Below, in pieces: positions 48,391 to 57,958 of a stretch of DNA of 64,000 nucleotides. Where the stretch lies: contig NZ_CP049037.1 in assembly GCF_011040495.1 (NCBI RefSeq), positions 992,001 through 1,056,000 on the forward strand, in the 5' to 3' direction. Under the pieces are notes generated by a model. The model was not told where the DNA came from. It ran no database searches and worked only from the letters and a program-made list of their open reading frames with translations. A program made the position numbers and the translations under genes. Every line of letters starts with the position of its first letter. Position 1 is the stretch's first letter. Source of the DNA: Pseudohalocynthiibacter aestuariivivens. GTDB lineage: Bacteria > Pseudomonadota > Alphaproteobacteria > Rhodobacterales > Rhodobacteraceae.

Positions 48391-50105
48391 GCTTCGCGAA
48401 CCCGCAAACCAGAGCAGAGCCGATTGTTTCGATCGAGAATCTCAAGATCGAATACGCGCTGACCAGTGGCAGTTTCACAGCCGTCGACGATGTGACGCTG
48501 GACGTGAACCCGGGCGAGATTCTGGGCCTTGTCGGCGAATCCGGGGCAGGTAAATCGACCGTCGGCAACGCAGTTGCGCGGCTAATTGACTTTCCCGGTG
48601 CTGTCACCGGCGGGCGCATCCTACTGCGCAATTCCGGCGATCTGGCCGCACTGAGCGAGGCACAGATGTGCGACGTGCGCGGCAAACATATCGGCATGAT
48701 TTTTCAGGACTCGCTGAGTGCGTTGTTTCCGGTCAAGACAGTGGGATGGCAATTGATGCGTGCCATTCAACTGAGCAAAGGATTGAAGGGCAGCGCCGCG
48801 CGTACGCGTGCATTGCAGTTGCTAGAGGAAGTCGGCATCTCCCAACCCGAAGACCGGATGCGTCAGTATCCCCACCAGTTTTCCGGTGGAATGCGCCAAC
48901 GTATCGTCATCGCCATTGCCCTAGCTGGCGATCCGCAACTGTTGATCGCGGACGAGCCGACAACGGCACTGGACGTGTCGATCCAGTCGGAAATTCTGGG
49001 CCTGCTGAAACGGCTGGCAATCGATCATGGCGCAGGCGTGATCCTAATCACCCATGACATGGCGGTGATCGAGGAAATCACCGACCGCGTCGCTGTCATG
49101 CGCCATGGCAGGCTGATTGAGCACGGGGCGACGCGCGACGTTTTGGCCCGCCCCGAACAGACCTATACCAAAGCGTTGATCAGCGCAGTGCCGCGGATCG
49201 ACAAGCGGATGGACCGGTTCGTGATGCTGGACGACACAGCACCGGTCCCGACCGCCCTCCCCGTGCAGCCAGCGGAACGCATCACAGCCGATGGCCCCGT
49301 GATTGACGCGCAGAATGTCACGATCACCTTTATGATTAAGAATGCCATTCTGGCGCATAACCGCAGCTATATGAATGCGGCGGATGATGTCTCGCTAACA
49401 GTCAATGCAGGCAGCTCTATCGGCATCGTCGGCGAAAGCGGCAGTGGGAAATCCACGTTGGCGCGCGCGATCTGCGGATTGCAGCCTATCGATTCCGGCA
49501 CAATTAAATTGATGGGCCATGAGGTCACGGAATTGGCCAGCAACCCGGCACTGAAGCGCACGCGGGTCAAGGCACAGATGATCTTTCAGGATCCGTTCGC
49601 CTCGCTGGATCCGCGTCAACGCATTAGCGCCGCATTGATCGAGCCTCTGTTGGTCAACCGCATGGCCAGCCGCGACGAGGCTCGCGAAATCGCCCGCGAC
49701 ACCCTCATTCGTGTCGGCATGAAGGAAGAGGACGCAGGCAAACTGCCTCACCAGTTTTCAGGCGGCCAGCGTCAGCGGATCTGTATCGCGCGCGCGCTGG
49801 TCATGCAGCCCGCCGTGCTGATCTGTGACGAGCCGACCTCGGCCCTGGATGTTTCGGTGCAGGCCACCATCATGAATCTGCTCAAGGATCTCAGGGACGA
49901 GCGTAACCTCACCCTGATGTTCATCAGCCACGATCTGGCCGTGATCCGTCAAGTCAGTGATCGTGTTTTCGTGATGCAGAACGGGCGCGTCTGTGAAGAA
50001 GCCGACACCGACGCGCTGTTTGATGACCCTCAACATGACTACACCCGCCACCTACTGAAAATGATGCCTAAATTCACGTCTGGCGCGCGTTTGCAAGCAC
50101 GCTAA
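48387..50105 (+). CDS. fused dipeptide-type ABC importer ATPase (DppD-DppF)
   Basis: 572 residues with two complete ABC modules in one chain: Walker [10 protein letters not shown] with signature FSGGMRQR and [12 protein letters not shown], then GESGSGKST with FSGGQRQR and [11 protein letters not shown]. The modules correspond to the DppD and DppF subunits that are separate in many bacteria. Both P-loops look functional. It energises the two permeases before it. Confidence 0.92.
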   Translation: MSFANPQTRAEPIVSIENLKIEYALTSGSFTAVDDVTLDVNPGEILGLVGESGAGKSTVGNAVARLIDFPGAVTGGRILLRNSGDLAALSEAQMCDVRGKHIGMIFQDSLSALFPVKTVGWQLMRAIQLSKGLKGSAARTRALQLLEEVGISQPEDRMRQYPHQFSGGMRQRIVIAIALAGDPQLLIADEPTTALDVSIQSEILGLLKRLAIDHGAGVILITHDMAVIEEITDRVAVMRHGRLIEHGATRDVLARPEQTYTKALISAVPRIDKRMDRFVMLDDTAPVPTALPVQPAERITADGPVIDAQNVTITFMIKNAILAHNRSYMNAADDVSLTVNAGSSIGIVGESGSGKSTLARAICGLQPIDSGTIKLMGHEVTELASNPALKRTRVKAQMIFQDPFASLDPRQRISAALIEPLLVNRMASRDEAREIARDTLIRVGMKEEDAGKLPHQFSGGQRQRICIARALVMQPAVLICDEPTSALDVSVQATIMNLLKDLRDERNLTLMFISHDLAVIRQVSDRVFVMQNGRVCEEADTDALFDDPQHDYTRHLLKMMPKFTSGARLQAR

Positions 50106-50127
50106 GCAGATCAGAGAAGGAAATAAT

Positions 50128-51765
50128 ATGCCCAGACCCGTTCGCCGCATGCCTCGCTCGAACGCGATGATTGTCGCCCCCCAGCCCGAAGCGGTCCACG
50201 CAGGTGCGGCAGTGCTGGCCAATGGCGGCAACGCCATGGACGCGGTCCTGACCTGCGCCTTCGTGCAGGGCGTCGTCGACCCACTGATGTGCGGCATCGG
50301 CGGCTTTGGCCTGATGAACGTCTACGACCCCGCGACCGGCCGCCAGACGATCTGGAGCGGTCTGGGTGGTTGTCCCAAGGCCGCGACCGACACCATGTGG
50401 GAAGATCTGTATATCGGCGAAACCTCGGACGGGTTTGGCCATATCACCAAGGGTTTCGTGAACGAGACCGGCGCGACCGCCGTCACGCCACCGCCCATTC
50501 TGGATCTATTTCGCAAGGCGCATGCAACTTATGGCAGCCGGGATTGGGCCGATCTGATCGCCCCCGCCATCGCCGCCGCAAGGGACGGCTGGTTGGTGCG
50601 CCCTCATAACAATACGGTTTTTACCCAGAACGAGCGAAAATACGGCCGGATGAATTACAGCGAGAAACTGTTGCTGACAGAGGACGGCCGCCGCATTTAC
50701 ATGGACGAGGACGGGGCACCCAAGAAGATGGGGGCGACAATCACGAACCCCGATCTGGCGCAAACCCTCGATCTGATCGCCCGCGAAGGCGTGGATGTGT
50801 TTTTCAACGGACCGCTTGGCGATCATCTGGTGGCCGAGCTGGCCAAGAACGGCGGCATCCTGACCAAGGAGGATCTGACTGACTGCCACGCCGATGAGAT
50901 GGAACCACTGAATATCCAGTATCGCGGACGGCGCGTGTCGACTGTTCCTGCTCCGGGGGGTGGCGTGTATCTCGCGCTGGCGTTGAAACTGCTTGAGCAG
51001 TTCGATCTGAGTGAAATGGAATACAACTCACCCGAATACCTTCGGCTGATGGCAGAAGTGATGAAGACCGCCGTGCGCGACCGCGATAACTTGGTCGGAG
51101 ATCCGCGGTTTCTGGATGTGCCAACGGACAAGCTGTTGTCGGACGCACATCTGGCAGATTGCGCGGCATTTATCCGCAGTGGTCAAAAGGTCAGGTCAGG
51201 CCGCTCTGGCCATCTGGAATCCAAGCACACGACCCATGTGTCCTGCGTGGATGCAAACGGCATGGTCGTGTCGATGACCCATACACTGGGCAATCCGTCA
51301 GGTTTCATCGCGGCAAACACAGGCTTTATGATGAACGGCGCTATGAGCACCTTCGACCCGCGACCCGGTCATGTGCAGTCCATCGTACCCGGAAAACGGC
51401 GCACATCGTCGATGTGCCCGTCGATCATCTTCGAGGGCGACACGCCAGTGATGACGCTCGGCGCACCGGGTGCGTCTTGGATTGGGCCTGCTGTATTTCA
51501 GGTGGTCGTGAACGCGCTGGACTGGGGCATGGGCATCCAAGAGGCCGTGATGGCACCGCGCATGGTGGCCACGTCTAACGTTATCGACATCTCAAACCGC
51601 ATTTCGCCCATGACGGAGGCGGCACTGGTTGATTTGGGATACGAGGTGCGCCGCTCGCCCCTATCCTATGCTTTTGCCGGGGTGCACGGGCTGACCATGT
51701 GGCCCGACGTAGTTGAGGGTGGGGCGGATCCACAACGCGACGGACTGGCCGTCGGGGTGCCTTAA
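50128..51765 (+). CDS. gamma-glutamyltransferase family enzyme
   Basis: 545 residues. N-terminal nucleophile hydrolase precursor that would self-cleave before Thr368 in the motif HTTHVSCVDANG. Other family marks are GGNAMDAVLTCAF, CGIGGFGLMNVY, PAPGGGVYLALAL, LGNPSGF and TLGAPGASWIGPAVFQ. Members hydrolyse or transfer the gamma-glutamyl group of glutathione and related amides, or act as cephalosporin acylases. No signal peptide is visible, so it is probably cytoplasmic and acts on material brought in by the importer just upstream, 23 bases away. Exact substrate is inference. Confidence 0.88.
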   Translation: MPRPVRRMPRSNAMIVAPQPEAVHAGAAVLANGGNAMDAVLTCAFVQGVVDPLMCGIGGFGLMNVYDPATGRQTIWSGLGGCPKAATDTMWEDLYIGETSDGFGHITKGFVNETGATAVTPPPILDLFRKAHATYGSRDWADLIAPAIAAARDGWLVRPHNNTVFTQNERKYGRMNYSEKLLLTEDGRRIYMDEDGAPKKMGATITNPDLAQTLDLIAREGVDVFFNGPLGDHLVAELAKNGGILTKEDLTDCHADEMEPLNIQYRGRRVSTVPAPGGGVYLALALKLLEQFDLSEMEYNSPEYLRLMAEVMKTAVRDRDNLVGDPRFLDVPTDKLLSDAHLADCAAFIRSGQKVRSGRSGHLESKHTTHVSCVDANGMVVSMTHTLGNPSGFIAANTGFMMNGAMSTFDPRPGHVQSIVPGKRRTSSMCPSIIFEGDTPVMTLGAPGASWIGPAVFQVVVNALDWGMGIQEAVMAPRMVATSNVIDISNRISPMTEAALVDLGYEVRRSPLSYAFAGVHGLTMWPDVVEGGADPQRDGLAVGVP

Positions 51766-52381
51766 AGTGATTGGCAGGCGGTGTCAGACAAATTCGAACC
51801 AGTCTCAGTTTCCCACCATATGCCGGAGCCTGGGCTGAACAAAGCTGCCGCTACTCAAAACGAGAGGCGCGGCACGATTCAATTTGAGATTGTCACGTGA
51901 ATAAAGACGGCGCTCCTAGGTGAAATGGCTGTGCACCGAAGAATGGGCGGCGCGAATTTCTGCAAACATCGTAGCTGCATGGGATCGGGACGGACGTTTC
52001 TAACCTGATCTTCGTGTCATTGACACTGGTCACATGCATCTGCCGCTGCGTCGGCGGCGTTGCGTCGCGATGCGCAAGACGGTGCTGCGCTCGGCGGCGA
52101 GCATACCGGGATGCAGCTTTGGATCCTGCAGGCGTCAGCGTTCAAGCTGGCTCGCGCGCGAGTAGTCTTGCGCAGTCACACCGTCAGCCGCCAGGGTCGA
52201 CAGCAGCACGCCGCCCGGACCGTTCGCCGCCAAGGTCATGGTCACTGCGCCACGGAACGCCACCAGATCAAACATGGCATCATCGGAAGGGCCTCATGGC
52301 AAAGCACCAGACGCGTGACAGTCATATGAACAAAGAAAAAGGCCGCCATAGGCGACCCGATCACACTGTAAAATGCTGGTC
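51766..52381. other. intergenic stretch with a possible minus-strand gene remnant
   Basis: About 600 bases. On the minus strand from 52275 a short frame reads [30 protein letters not shown] and QLER before a stop at 52135-52137; the same frame continues after the stop with [19 protein letters not shown]. This looks like a decayed coding sequence with one in-frame stop, but I do not recognise the family. The rest shows nothing. Confidence 0.3.
52333..52357 (-). terminator. terminator of tRNA-Ser
   Basis: Minus-strand stem GGTCGCC / GGCGGCC (one G-T pair) with TAT loop, followed by TTTTTCTTTG, 24 bases after the tRNA end. Confidence 0.75.
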
Positions 52382-52471
52382 TGGCGGAGCGACAGGGATT
52401 CGAACCCTGGAGACGGTCTCCCGCCTACACACTTTCCAGGCGTGCGCCTTCGACCACTCGGCCACCGCTCC
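52382..52471 (-). tRNA. tRNA-Ser (anticodon GGA)
   Basis: 90 bases on the minus strand from GGAGCGG to the encoded CCA end. Acceptor arms GGAGCG / CGCTCC pair, the T arm carries GGTTCGAATCC, the anticodon loop CTGGAAA gives GGA reading UCC and UCU codons, and the long variable arm (GGCGGGAGACCGTCTCC region) is that of a serine tRNA. Confidence 0.96.
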
Positions 52472-52554
52472 GTTGCAGGGCTTCTAGCGCCGTTCGGCAA
52501 CCAGCCGCAAGTGGGTAGTGGCAAAATTCTGACAGCGGCCTCGTCCGCCGCACG

Positions 52555-53274
52555 TCAGTTATCAAAATGCAGATACACCCGGCGGTTCTGGCGACCCTTT
52601 TTTTCGACCTTACCGAGGCGTAAACCACCGATTTCCGCAGTGCGTGCCACATGCGTACCCCCGCAAGGTTGCAGATCGACCTGATCACGGTCGTGACCAA
52701 CCCGGATCAGGCGCACGTGACCCGTGCCTCTGGGGGGCATAACGGACATGGTCTTGACCAAATTGGGGTTTGCAACCAGTTCAGCATCGGTAATCCAATC
52801 CTCTGTCACAGGCAGATCGCGATCCACCAGCTGATTAAGTTGGTTTTCCAATGTTTCCTTGTCTTGCGGTGCTTCGGGCATATCGAAATCCAGCCGACTG
52901 CGCCCCTCGCCCACTGCCCCACCGGAAACGGGCAAAGGGATCACGACCGAGAGCAAATGCAGCGCCGTATGCATACGCATCAGACGGTGCCGACGTTCCC
53001 AGTCCAGAATTTGCTGCACTTTCGTGCCCAAAGGAGGTAGCGGCTGCGGCTCGGCAGGAACCAACGCGATTTGGCTCTCCGCCGCCTTGACGGTTGTGGC
53101 AACGATCATCGCCCCCCCGGACCACAGGATGCGCCCGGAGTCGCCCGGCTGCCCGCCACCCGTGGGATAAAAAACCGTCCGGTCCAGAACCAGCCCGCCC
53201 TCGTCTGTATGCCCGATAACAGTTCCAACGCATTCTGCCGCGTAGGCGTCCTGACGAAACAGCATTTCGGTCAT
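52555..53274 (-). CDS. alaX: alanyl-tRNA editing protein (AlaX type)
   Basis: 239 residues. Free-standing editing domain that removes serine or glycine wrongly attached to tRNA-Ala. Zinc ligands are visible: HTALH (HxxxH) near residue 100 and CGGTH (CxxxH) near 210, with FYPTGGGQPGDSG at the N terminus. Last gene of the minus-strand trgA-trgB-cysK-mscS-alaX run; its start overlaps the mscS stop. Adjacency to a tRNA-Ser gene is striking but may be chance. Confidence 0.88.
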   Translation of the reverse strand: MTEMLFRQDAYAAECVGTVIGHTDEGGLVLDRTVFYPTGGGQPGDSGRILWSGGAMIVATTVKAAESQIALVPAEPQPLPPLGTKVQQILDWERRHRLMRMHTALHLLSVVIPLPVSGGAVGEGRSRLDFDMPEAPQDKETLENQLNQLVDRDLPVTEDWITDAELVANPNLVKTMSVMPPRGTGHVRLIRVGHDRDQVDLQPCGGTHVARTAEIGGLRLGKVEKKGRQNRRVYLHFDN

Positions 53275-55745
53275 CGACCGTCTCCGTCAGGCCCGCCGTC
53301 GGGGTCCTCGACCCGCTGAGACGGCGCTGGTTTGCGGCGTTTTCTTTTCGGCTTCTCTGCTGGGGTCTCGTCTTCGGCTTTGGTTGCCTGAGACGCTCCC
53401 CCCATTGCGGCCTGAGCCAGCACTTCGGGGTTGCGCAGCCAGATGTCGCGCTGTGCATAAGGTATCTCGATACCCTCTTCGGCAAACCGCTTGGCAATCT
53501 CGTGGTTCATATCGGACTTCACACTCAGAACCCAGTTTACATCGCGCAGGATCGCGCGGATCTCAAAATCCAACGCGTCCGCGCCAAAGTTCTTGAACAC
53601 AACTGACGGCTCGGGGTTGATGATCACCATAGGATTGGCCATGGCGATTTCTTTCAGGATGCCTTCGACTTTTTTGGTATCCGTTCCGTAGGCAACCCCC
53701 ACAGGCACGATGACGCGGCCAACGGTGTTGCCACGCGTGTAGTTGGTCACAGTTCCACTGACGAGATCGGCATTGGGGATGATCAAATCGGATCGGTCAA
53801 ATGTTTCGATCCGGGTCGAGCGGACAGAAATTTCGCGCACTGTGCCGTGCTGACCATTCACCTCGATCCAGTCACCTTGACTGATAGGGCGTTCAATCAG
53901 AAGGATGATTCCTGACACGAAATTCGAGACGATGTTCTGAAGACCGAAACCGATACCAACTGACAACGCACCCGCGACGATCGCAAGAGAGCTAAGGTCG
54001 ATCCCGGCAGACGTCACCGCAATCAGTGCTGCCAGAAAAATACCAATGTAGCCTACGCCTGAAACGATGGCGTTGCGCCCACCAGCGTCCAGTCTGGTCT
54101 TGGGGAGCAGTGTGTTTTTCAGCGTCCCCTGCAGGAGCCGCGTGAGTATCATCCCAACGGTAAAGATAACCGCGAGCGTCAGGAAGATCGTCGGTGAGAT
54201 GGTCATCTCGCCCAGAGTGATGCCTTTGGTAAACTGCATCCATAGTTCTGAAAGATCAGCCACCCGCGCGCCCCAGATCAGCGCGAACATCGGCGCGGAC
54301 AAAAGCACAATCCCAAAGCTCAGCAAAACCGGAATCAGTTCATCAGCCGCACCTTCGCGATTTCCGGACACGAGGGTAAACACTTCGGAAATCACCCTCT
54401 GAACAACAAGAATTGCGGCGAGAAGGATCAACGATAGCAGTGACGGCAGCATAAGCGAGGTAGCCGCCTGAAAATATCCCACAGCAGCGAGCGCCGGCGC
54501 CACCACCGCGAGCGCGGTCAGTGCATTCGCAAGAAGCCGGGTCAGCCGGTTTCGGTAGGTATCTGTATTCTCGTTCGTTCCGGCATTTCGGCTATGCTTG
54601 GACAACAACCGCGCCAGCCGCAATAGCAGTAGCCCCGCAACCACCAGAACAGGAAAGAGGACCACGTTCACCGCGGCTTCAGACCAGCCCACGATCTTGC
54701 CAATTTGGTTGATAAAGAAGAACACCGCGACGACCAGCCCCAGCGCGCCGCCATACAAACGGCCCGACCGGCGATCATCGGCGTCCAGCGACAGCGGCAA
54801 GCGGTAAGTTTCAAGCCGGGGAAAGCACCTTAGTGACAGCCAGCGTGCCAACAAGAAGATCACGAAGGTTGGCTTCAGTGCGTTTAACAATAGATCCCCA
54901 CGCAACCCGACAAGCCCGCTGGAATACGCCGCCTGCGTGATCAGCAACAATCCAATGAATGGGACAATAATCTCGCCCAGTGACATCAAGAGCGAAATGA
55001 TCCAATGCGCTGACGTCGCCCGTTGCGGCATGGCTAGCCGAACAGCCAATTCGACCCAGAACCGCCCACGGATCAGCAATACACAGCCGAGCAATGTCAG
55101 CAGGATGATTTTGGGAAGATCCCTTTTCGTTTCCACGCGTTGGATGTCATTCCGCCAAGCAGCCTGAACCTCTGAACGCACGGAATCGAACGTACTGGTA
55201 GCAGCCTCCACACCGGCAGGCCAATGCTTGGGGTTCAGGGGGGACGGCCCCAGCTCCAACAGCTTCTCGGCCTGACGCTCGCGGATAATCCGGTCGATCC
55301 CCTTAATCATTCCATCTGCGCGGCTGTATGCCAGTTGAGCAGCTTTGACTGGCGCGGTCAGTCGCGAAACACGGTCACTCAATTCTTCACGTTGACGCGC
55401 GATTTCCGGGCTTTCGCTCCCTTCTTCAGGTACTGGGCCGAGTGCCTTCAGCTGCGCTTGAGCCGTCGCTATGGAGTTACTGTTGACGTTTTGCGCAGCC
55501 GTGAAAATGTCACGCCATTCGACCAGCTGATCGCGCAGATCCTCCATCGCAGACGTAGATGCACGTGATGCATCAATCGCGTCTCCTGCCCTTTGTGCTG
55601 TGGCTTCCCATTTGTCATAATCGGGTCCGGACGATTGTTGCGCAGCGGCGGTGTCACTCAATGCGACATAGGTGAATGAAGCCGGTACAAGCGCCAGCGC
55701 CCATATAACAACAAGGTGCCGAAGCATGCGCATCATAGTCATCAT
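53271..55745 (-). CDS. mechanosensitive ion channel, MscS family with DUF3772-type N terminus
   Basis: 824 residues from the ATG at 55745, overlapping the cysK stop; the frame extends to 55790 but the overlap start fits better. A signal peptide or first membrane helix is followed by a periplasmic helical domain (about 30-180), many membrane segments, and the MscS core: SVGIGFGLQNIVSNFVSGIILLIERPISQGDWIEV and later VVFKNFGADALDFEIRAI. The C-terminal tail is basic and glutamate/proline-rich. Opens under membrane tension to release solutes at osmotic downshock. Confidence 0.9.
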   Translation of the reverse strand: MMTMMRMLRHLVVIWALALVPASFTYVALSDTAAAQQSSGPDYDKWEATAQRAGDAIDASRASTSAMEDLRDQLVEWRDIFTAAQNVNSNSIATAQAQLKALGPVPEEGSESPEIARQREELSDRVSRLTAPVKAAQLAYSRADGMIKGIDRIIRERQAEKLLELGPSPLNPKHWPAGVEAATSTFDSVRSEVQAAWRNDIQRVETKRDLPKIILLTLLGCVLLIRGRFWVELAVRLAMPQRATSAHWIISLLMSLGEIIVPFIGLLLITQAAYSSGLVGLRGDLLLNALKPTFVIFLLARWLSLRCFPRLETYRLPLSLDADDRRSGRLYGGALGLVVAVFFFINQIGKIVGWSEAAVNVVLFPVLVVAGLLLLRLARLLSKHSRNAGTNENTDTYRNRLTRLLANALTALAVVAPALAAVGYFQAATSLMLPSLLSLILLAAILVVQRVISEVFTLVSGNREGAADELIPVLLSFGIVLLSAPMFALIWGARVADLSELWMQFTKGITLGEMTISPTIFLTLAVIFTVGMILTRLLQGTLKNTLLPKTRLDAGGRNAIVSGVGYIGIFLAALIAVTSAGIDLSSLAIVAGALSVGIGFGLQNIVSNFVSGIILLIERPISQGDWIEVNGQHGTVREISVRSTRIETFDRSDLIIPNADLVSGTVTNYTRGNTVGRVIVPVGVAYGTDTKKVEGILKEIAMANPMVIINPEPSVVFKNFGADALDFEIRAILRDVNWVLSVKSDMNHEIAKRFAEEGIEIPYAQRDIWLRNPEVLAQAAMGGASQATKAEDETPAEKPKRKRRKPAPSQRVEDPDGGPDGDGR

Positions 55746-56773
55746 CCTTCGAACACTCCGGGGATCGACCGTGGCGCTTGTCCCAGCCATTCAGGCGCAG
55801 GCAGGCCCTTTTCCAGTAGAAAATCACGGTTAAAGAGCTTCGACTGATAGCGTGTCCCGTAGTCACACAGGACCGTCGTGATCGTATGCCCCGGCCCCAT
55901 CTCACGCGCCAGCCGCACGGCGCCCGCGATATTGACGCCTGACGATGCTCCTAGGCACAGCCCCTCTTCGCGCAGCAGGTCGAATACATAGGGCAGCGCC
56001 TCTGTGTCGGTGATCTGGTAGGCGTGATCGGGGGTGAACCCATCCAGATTCGCTGTGATGCGCACCTGCCCGATGCCTTCGGCGATTGATCCGCCTTCGC
56101 TCTCCAACGTGCCGGTGGTGTAATAGGAATACAGCTTCGCGCCCATCGGGTCAGCAATGCCGATTTTGACGCCCTTGGGCTGGAGTGCCATTCCAACACC
56201 CGCGAGTGTCCCCCCCGACCCGACGGCACAGACGAAACCATCCACCTTGCCATCCGTCTGGTCCCAGATTTCCGGGCCGGTGGTTTCTATGTGGGCCTGC
56301 CGGTTGGCGATATTGTCAAACTGGTTGGCCCAGATCGCACCGTTGGGCTCGGTCTGTGCCAGCTTTGCCGCCAGACGCTCGGAGTAGCGCACAAAGTTGT
56401 TCGGATTTGAATACGGCGCAGCGGGGACTTGAACCAAGTCAGCCCCGGCAAGGCGCAACATGTCTTTTTTCTCTTCGCTCTGGGTTTCCGGGATGACGAT
56501 AACCGTCTTGAACCCCATCGACGCCCCCACCAACGCCAGCCCGATCCCGGTATTTCCGGCGGTCCCTTCGACAATGGTGCCGCCCGGCTTCAAATCTCCG
56601 CGCGCCACAGCATCCCGGATAATAAAGAGAGCTGCACGGTCCTTGACCGACTGACCGGGATTGAGGAATTCGGCCTTGCCCAAAATGGTGCAGCCAGTTT
56701 GCTGGCTGACTTTGCGCAGGCGGATCATCGGTGTGTTGCCGACCGCTGCGGCCAAATCCTGTGCAATGCGCAT
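55742..56773 (-). CDS. cysK: cysteine synthase (O-acetylserine sulfhydrylase)
   Basis: 343 residues from the ATG at 56773, with AGGGAT-type site eight bases upstream; the ATG at 56803 is an alternative. PLP-dependent formation of cysteine from O-acetylserine and sulfide. The PLP lysine lies in GQSVKDRAA, the substrate loop is EGTAGNTGIG, and the cofactor phosphate loop is GSGGTLAG. It lies between trgB and mscS; trgAB and cysK were reported as tellurite-resistance loci in Rhodobacter sphaeroides, where cysteine supply supports oxyanion tolerance. Confidence 0.92.
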   Translation of the reverse strand: MRIAQDLAAAVGNTPMIRLRKVSQQTGCTILGKAEFLNPGQSVKDRAALFIIRDAVARGDLKPGGTIVEGTAGNTGIGLALVGASMGFKTVIVIPETQSEEKKDMLRLAGADLVQVPAAPYSNPNNFVRYSERLAAKLAQTEPNGAIWANQFDNIANRQAHIETTGPEIWDQTDGKVDGFVCAVGSGGTLAGVGMALQPKGVKIGIADPMGAKLYSYYTTGTLESEGGSIAEGIGQVRITANLDGFTPDHAYQITDTEALPYVFDLLREEGLCLGASSGVNIAGAVRLAREMGPGHTITTVLCDYGTRYQSKLFNRDFLLEKGLPAPEWLGQAPRSIPGVFEG

Positions 56774-56827
56774 GTCTATATCCCTTGCTTGAATTGGCTT
56801 CACATTTAGGCTTCGCGCCGCCGAAAC

Positions 56828-57955
56828 TCAAGCCGATGCGCGCAGCCGGTCGCGGTTCAATGCCAGCCAAGTGAGCGACACGATCAACGGTCCGTTATCT
56901 GCCTCTCCGGTGGTACAAAGTCGCATGGCATCATCAAATGGCAGAACATGCGTGCGAATATCCTCATTCTCGGTTGCCAGACCACCATTACCCTGTTCTC
57001 TGTCCGGCAATGCGCACAGGCCCAGATAGCAGTGGAAATACTCGGTCGATGAACCCGGCGTCGCGTAAAAGCTGTTGATTCGCTCCAGCGCGACCAACTC
57101 CAGCCGCGCCTCTTCGAGGCATTCCCGACGCGCGGCCTGTTCCGGTGTTTCGCCGGGATCAACATGGCCTGCGACGGGTTCCAGCATCCACGGACGCGGA
57201 TCCCCCCGCCCATAGGGACCCATGCGAAACTGTTCGACCAACAGAACCCGGTCGCGCACCGGATCGTAGGGCAGCACGATGGCTGCATCTACGGCCACGA
57301 ATACTTCGCGGCGCAACTCATCACTCATTGCGCCAGAAAACGTAGGATGACGGAGGTGATACACTTGCGTCAGGAAGAATCCCGCATGCGCGGCCTCGAC
57401 CGATATCTGCTCGATGCTCTCGCGGCTCTGTGCCGAGCGGACTTCAGCCGGGACGCCCTTGGCCGCTGCCAAGCGCGACGCTGCGCGGCCACGGATCATC
57501 GGCACGCGGCGGGCCAGTTCCTCGCCGCTGATCAGGTTGAAATACGACATTTCCTCGACCGCAGACAGCCGATTCAGAGGGCCGGTCTGTCGCTGCCAAA
57601 GCGCCAGATCAAAGGGCGCACCCGCCTGCCACAAACCGGGTTCCGGGAAGTAGACCAGCGCCGCGTGCGTCACACCGTTGGCGCGCACCTCAACGGGACG
57701 CAGGGTGTAGCCAAAGGAGCCTTCGTAAAAGTCGAACCGCGCGACAGCCGTTTCGTTCAACCCGGTCAGCAATACACCTGGCGCTTTTGCCCCGGCGCAA
57801 ACCTCGATCGTCGGAAAACTCTGGCCATTGGCCCAATAGACTGCGTGATCCTGCAGCAATGCATCGGTGATGACAACACCCTCAGACGCAGAGCCCATCA
57901 CGATCTGCATCAATTCTGGATCGCGCAACGTACCATAGAAAAAAAGCGCCGCCAT
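56828..57955 (-). CDS. trgB: TrgB-like fusion: gamma-glutamylcyclotransferase-like domain plus NUDIX hydrolase
   Basis: 375 residues in two domains. Residues 1-150 resemble the AIG2/gamma-glutamylcyclotransferase fold (FFYGTLRDPELMQIVMG opening). Residues about 190-370 form a NUDIX domain of ADP-ribose pyrophosphatase type with the box GHVDPGETPEQAARRECLEEARLEL, showing the conserved E, RE and EE residues. Position directly after trgA and before cysK matches the TrgB of tellurite resistance. The biochemical link to tellurite is not known to me; hydrolysis of a nucleotide-sugar-like compound is inferred from the NUDIX box. Confidence 0.85.
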   Translation of the reverse strand: MAALFFYGTLRDPELMQIVMGSASEGVVITDALLQDHAVYWANGQSFPTIEVCAGAKAPGVLLTGLNETAVARFDFYEGSFGYTLRPVEVRANGVTHAALVYFPEPGLWQAGAPFDLALWQRQTGPLNRLSAVEEMSYFNLISGEELARRVPMIRGRAASRLAAAKGVPAEVRSAQSRESIEQISVEAAHAGFFLTQVYHLRHPTFSGAMSDELRREVFVAVDAAIVLPYDPVRDRVLLVEQFRMGPYGRGDPRPWMLEPVAGHVDPGETPEQAARRECLEEARLELVALERINSFYATPGSSTEYFHCYLGLCALPDREQGNGGLATENEDIRTHVLPFDDAMRLCTTGEADNGPLIVSLTWLALNRDRLRASA

Positions 57956-57958
57956 AAA

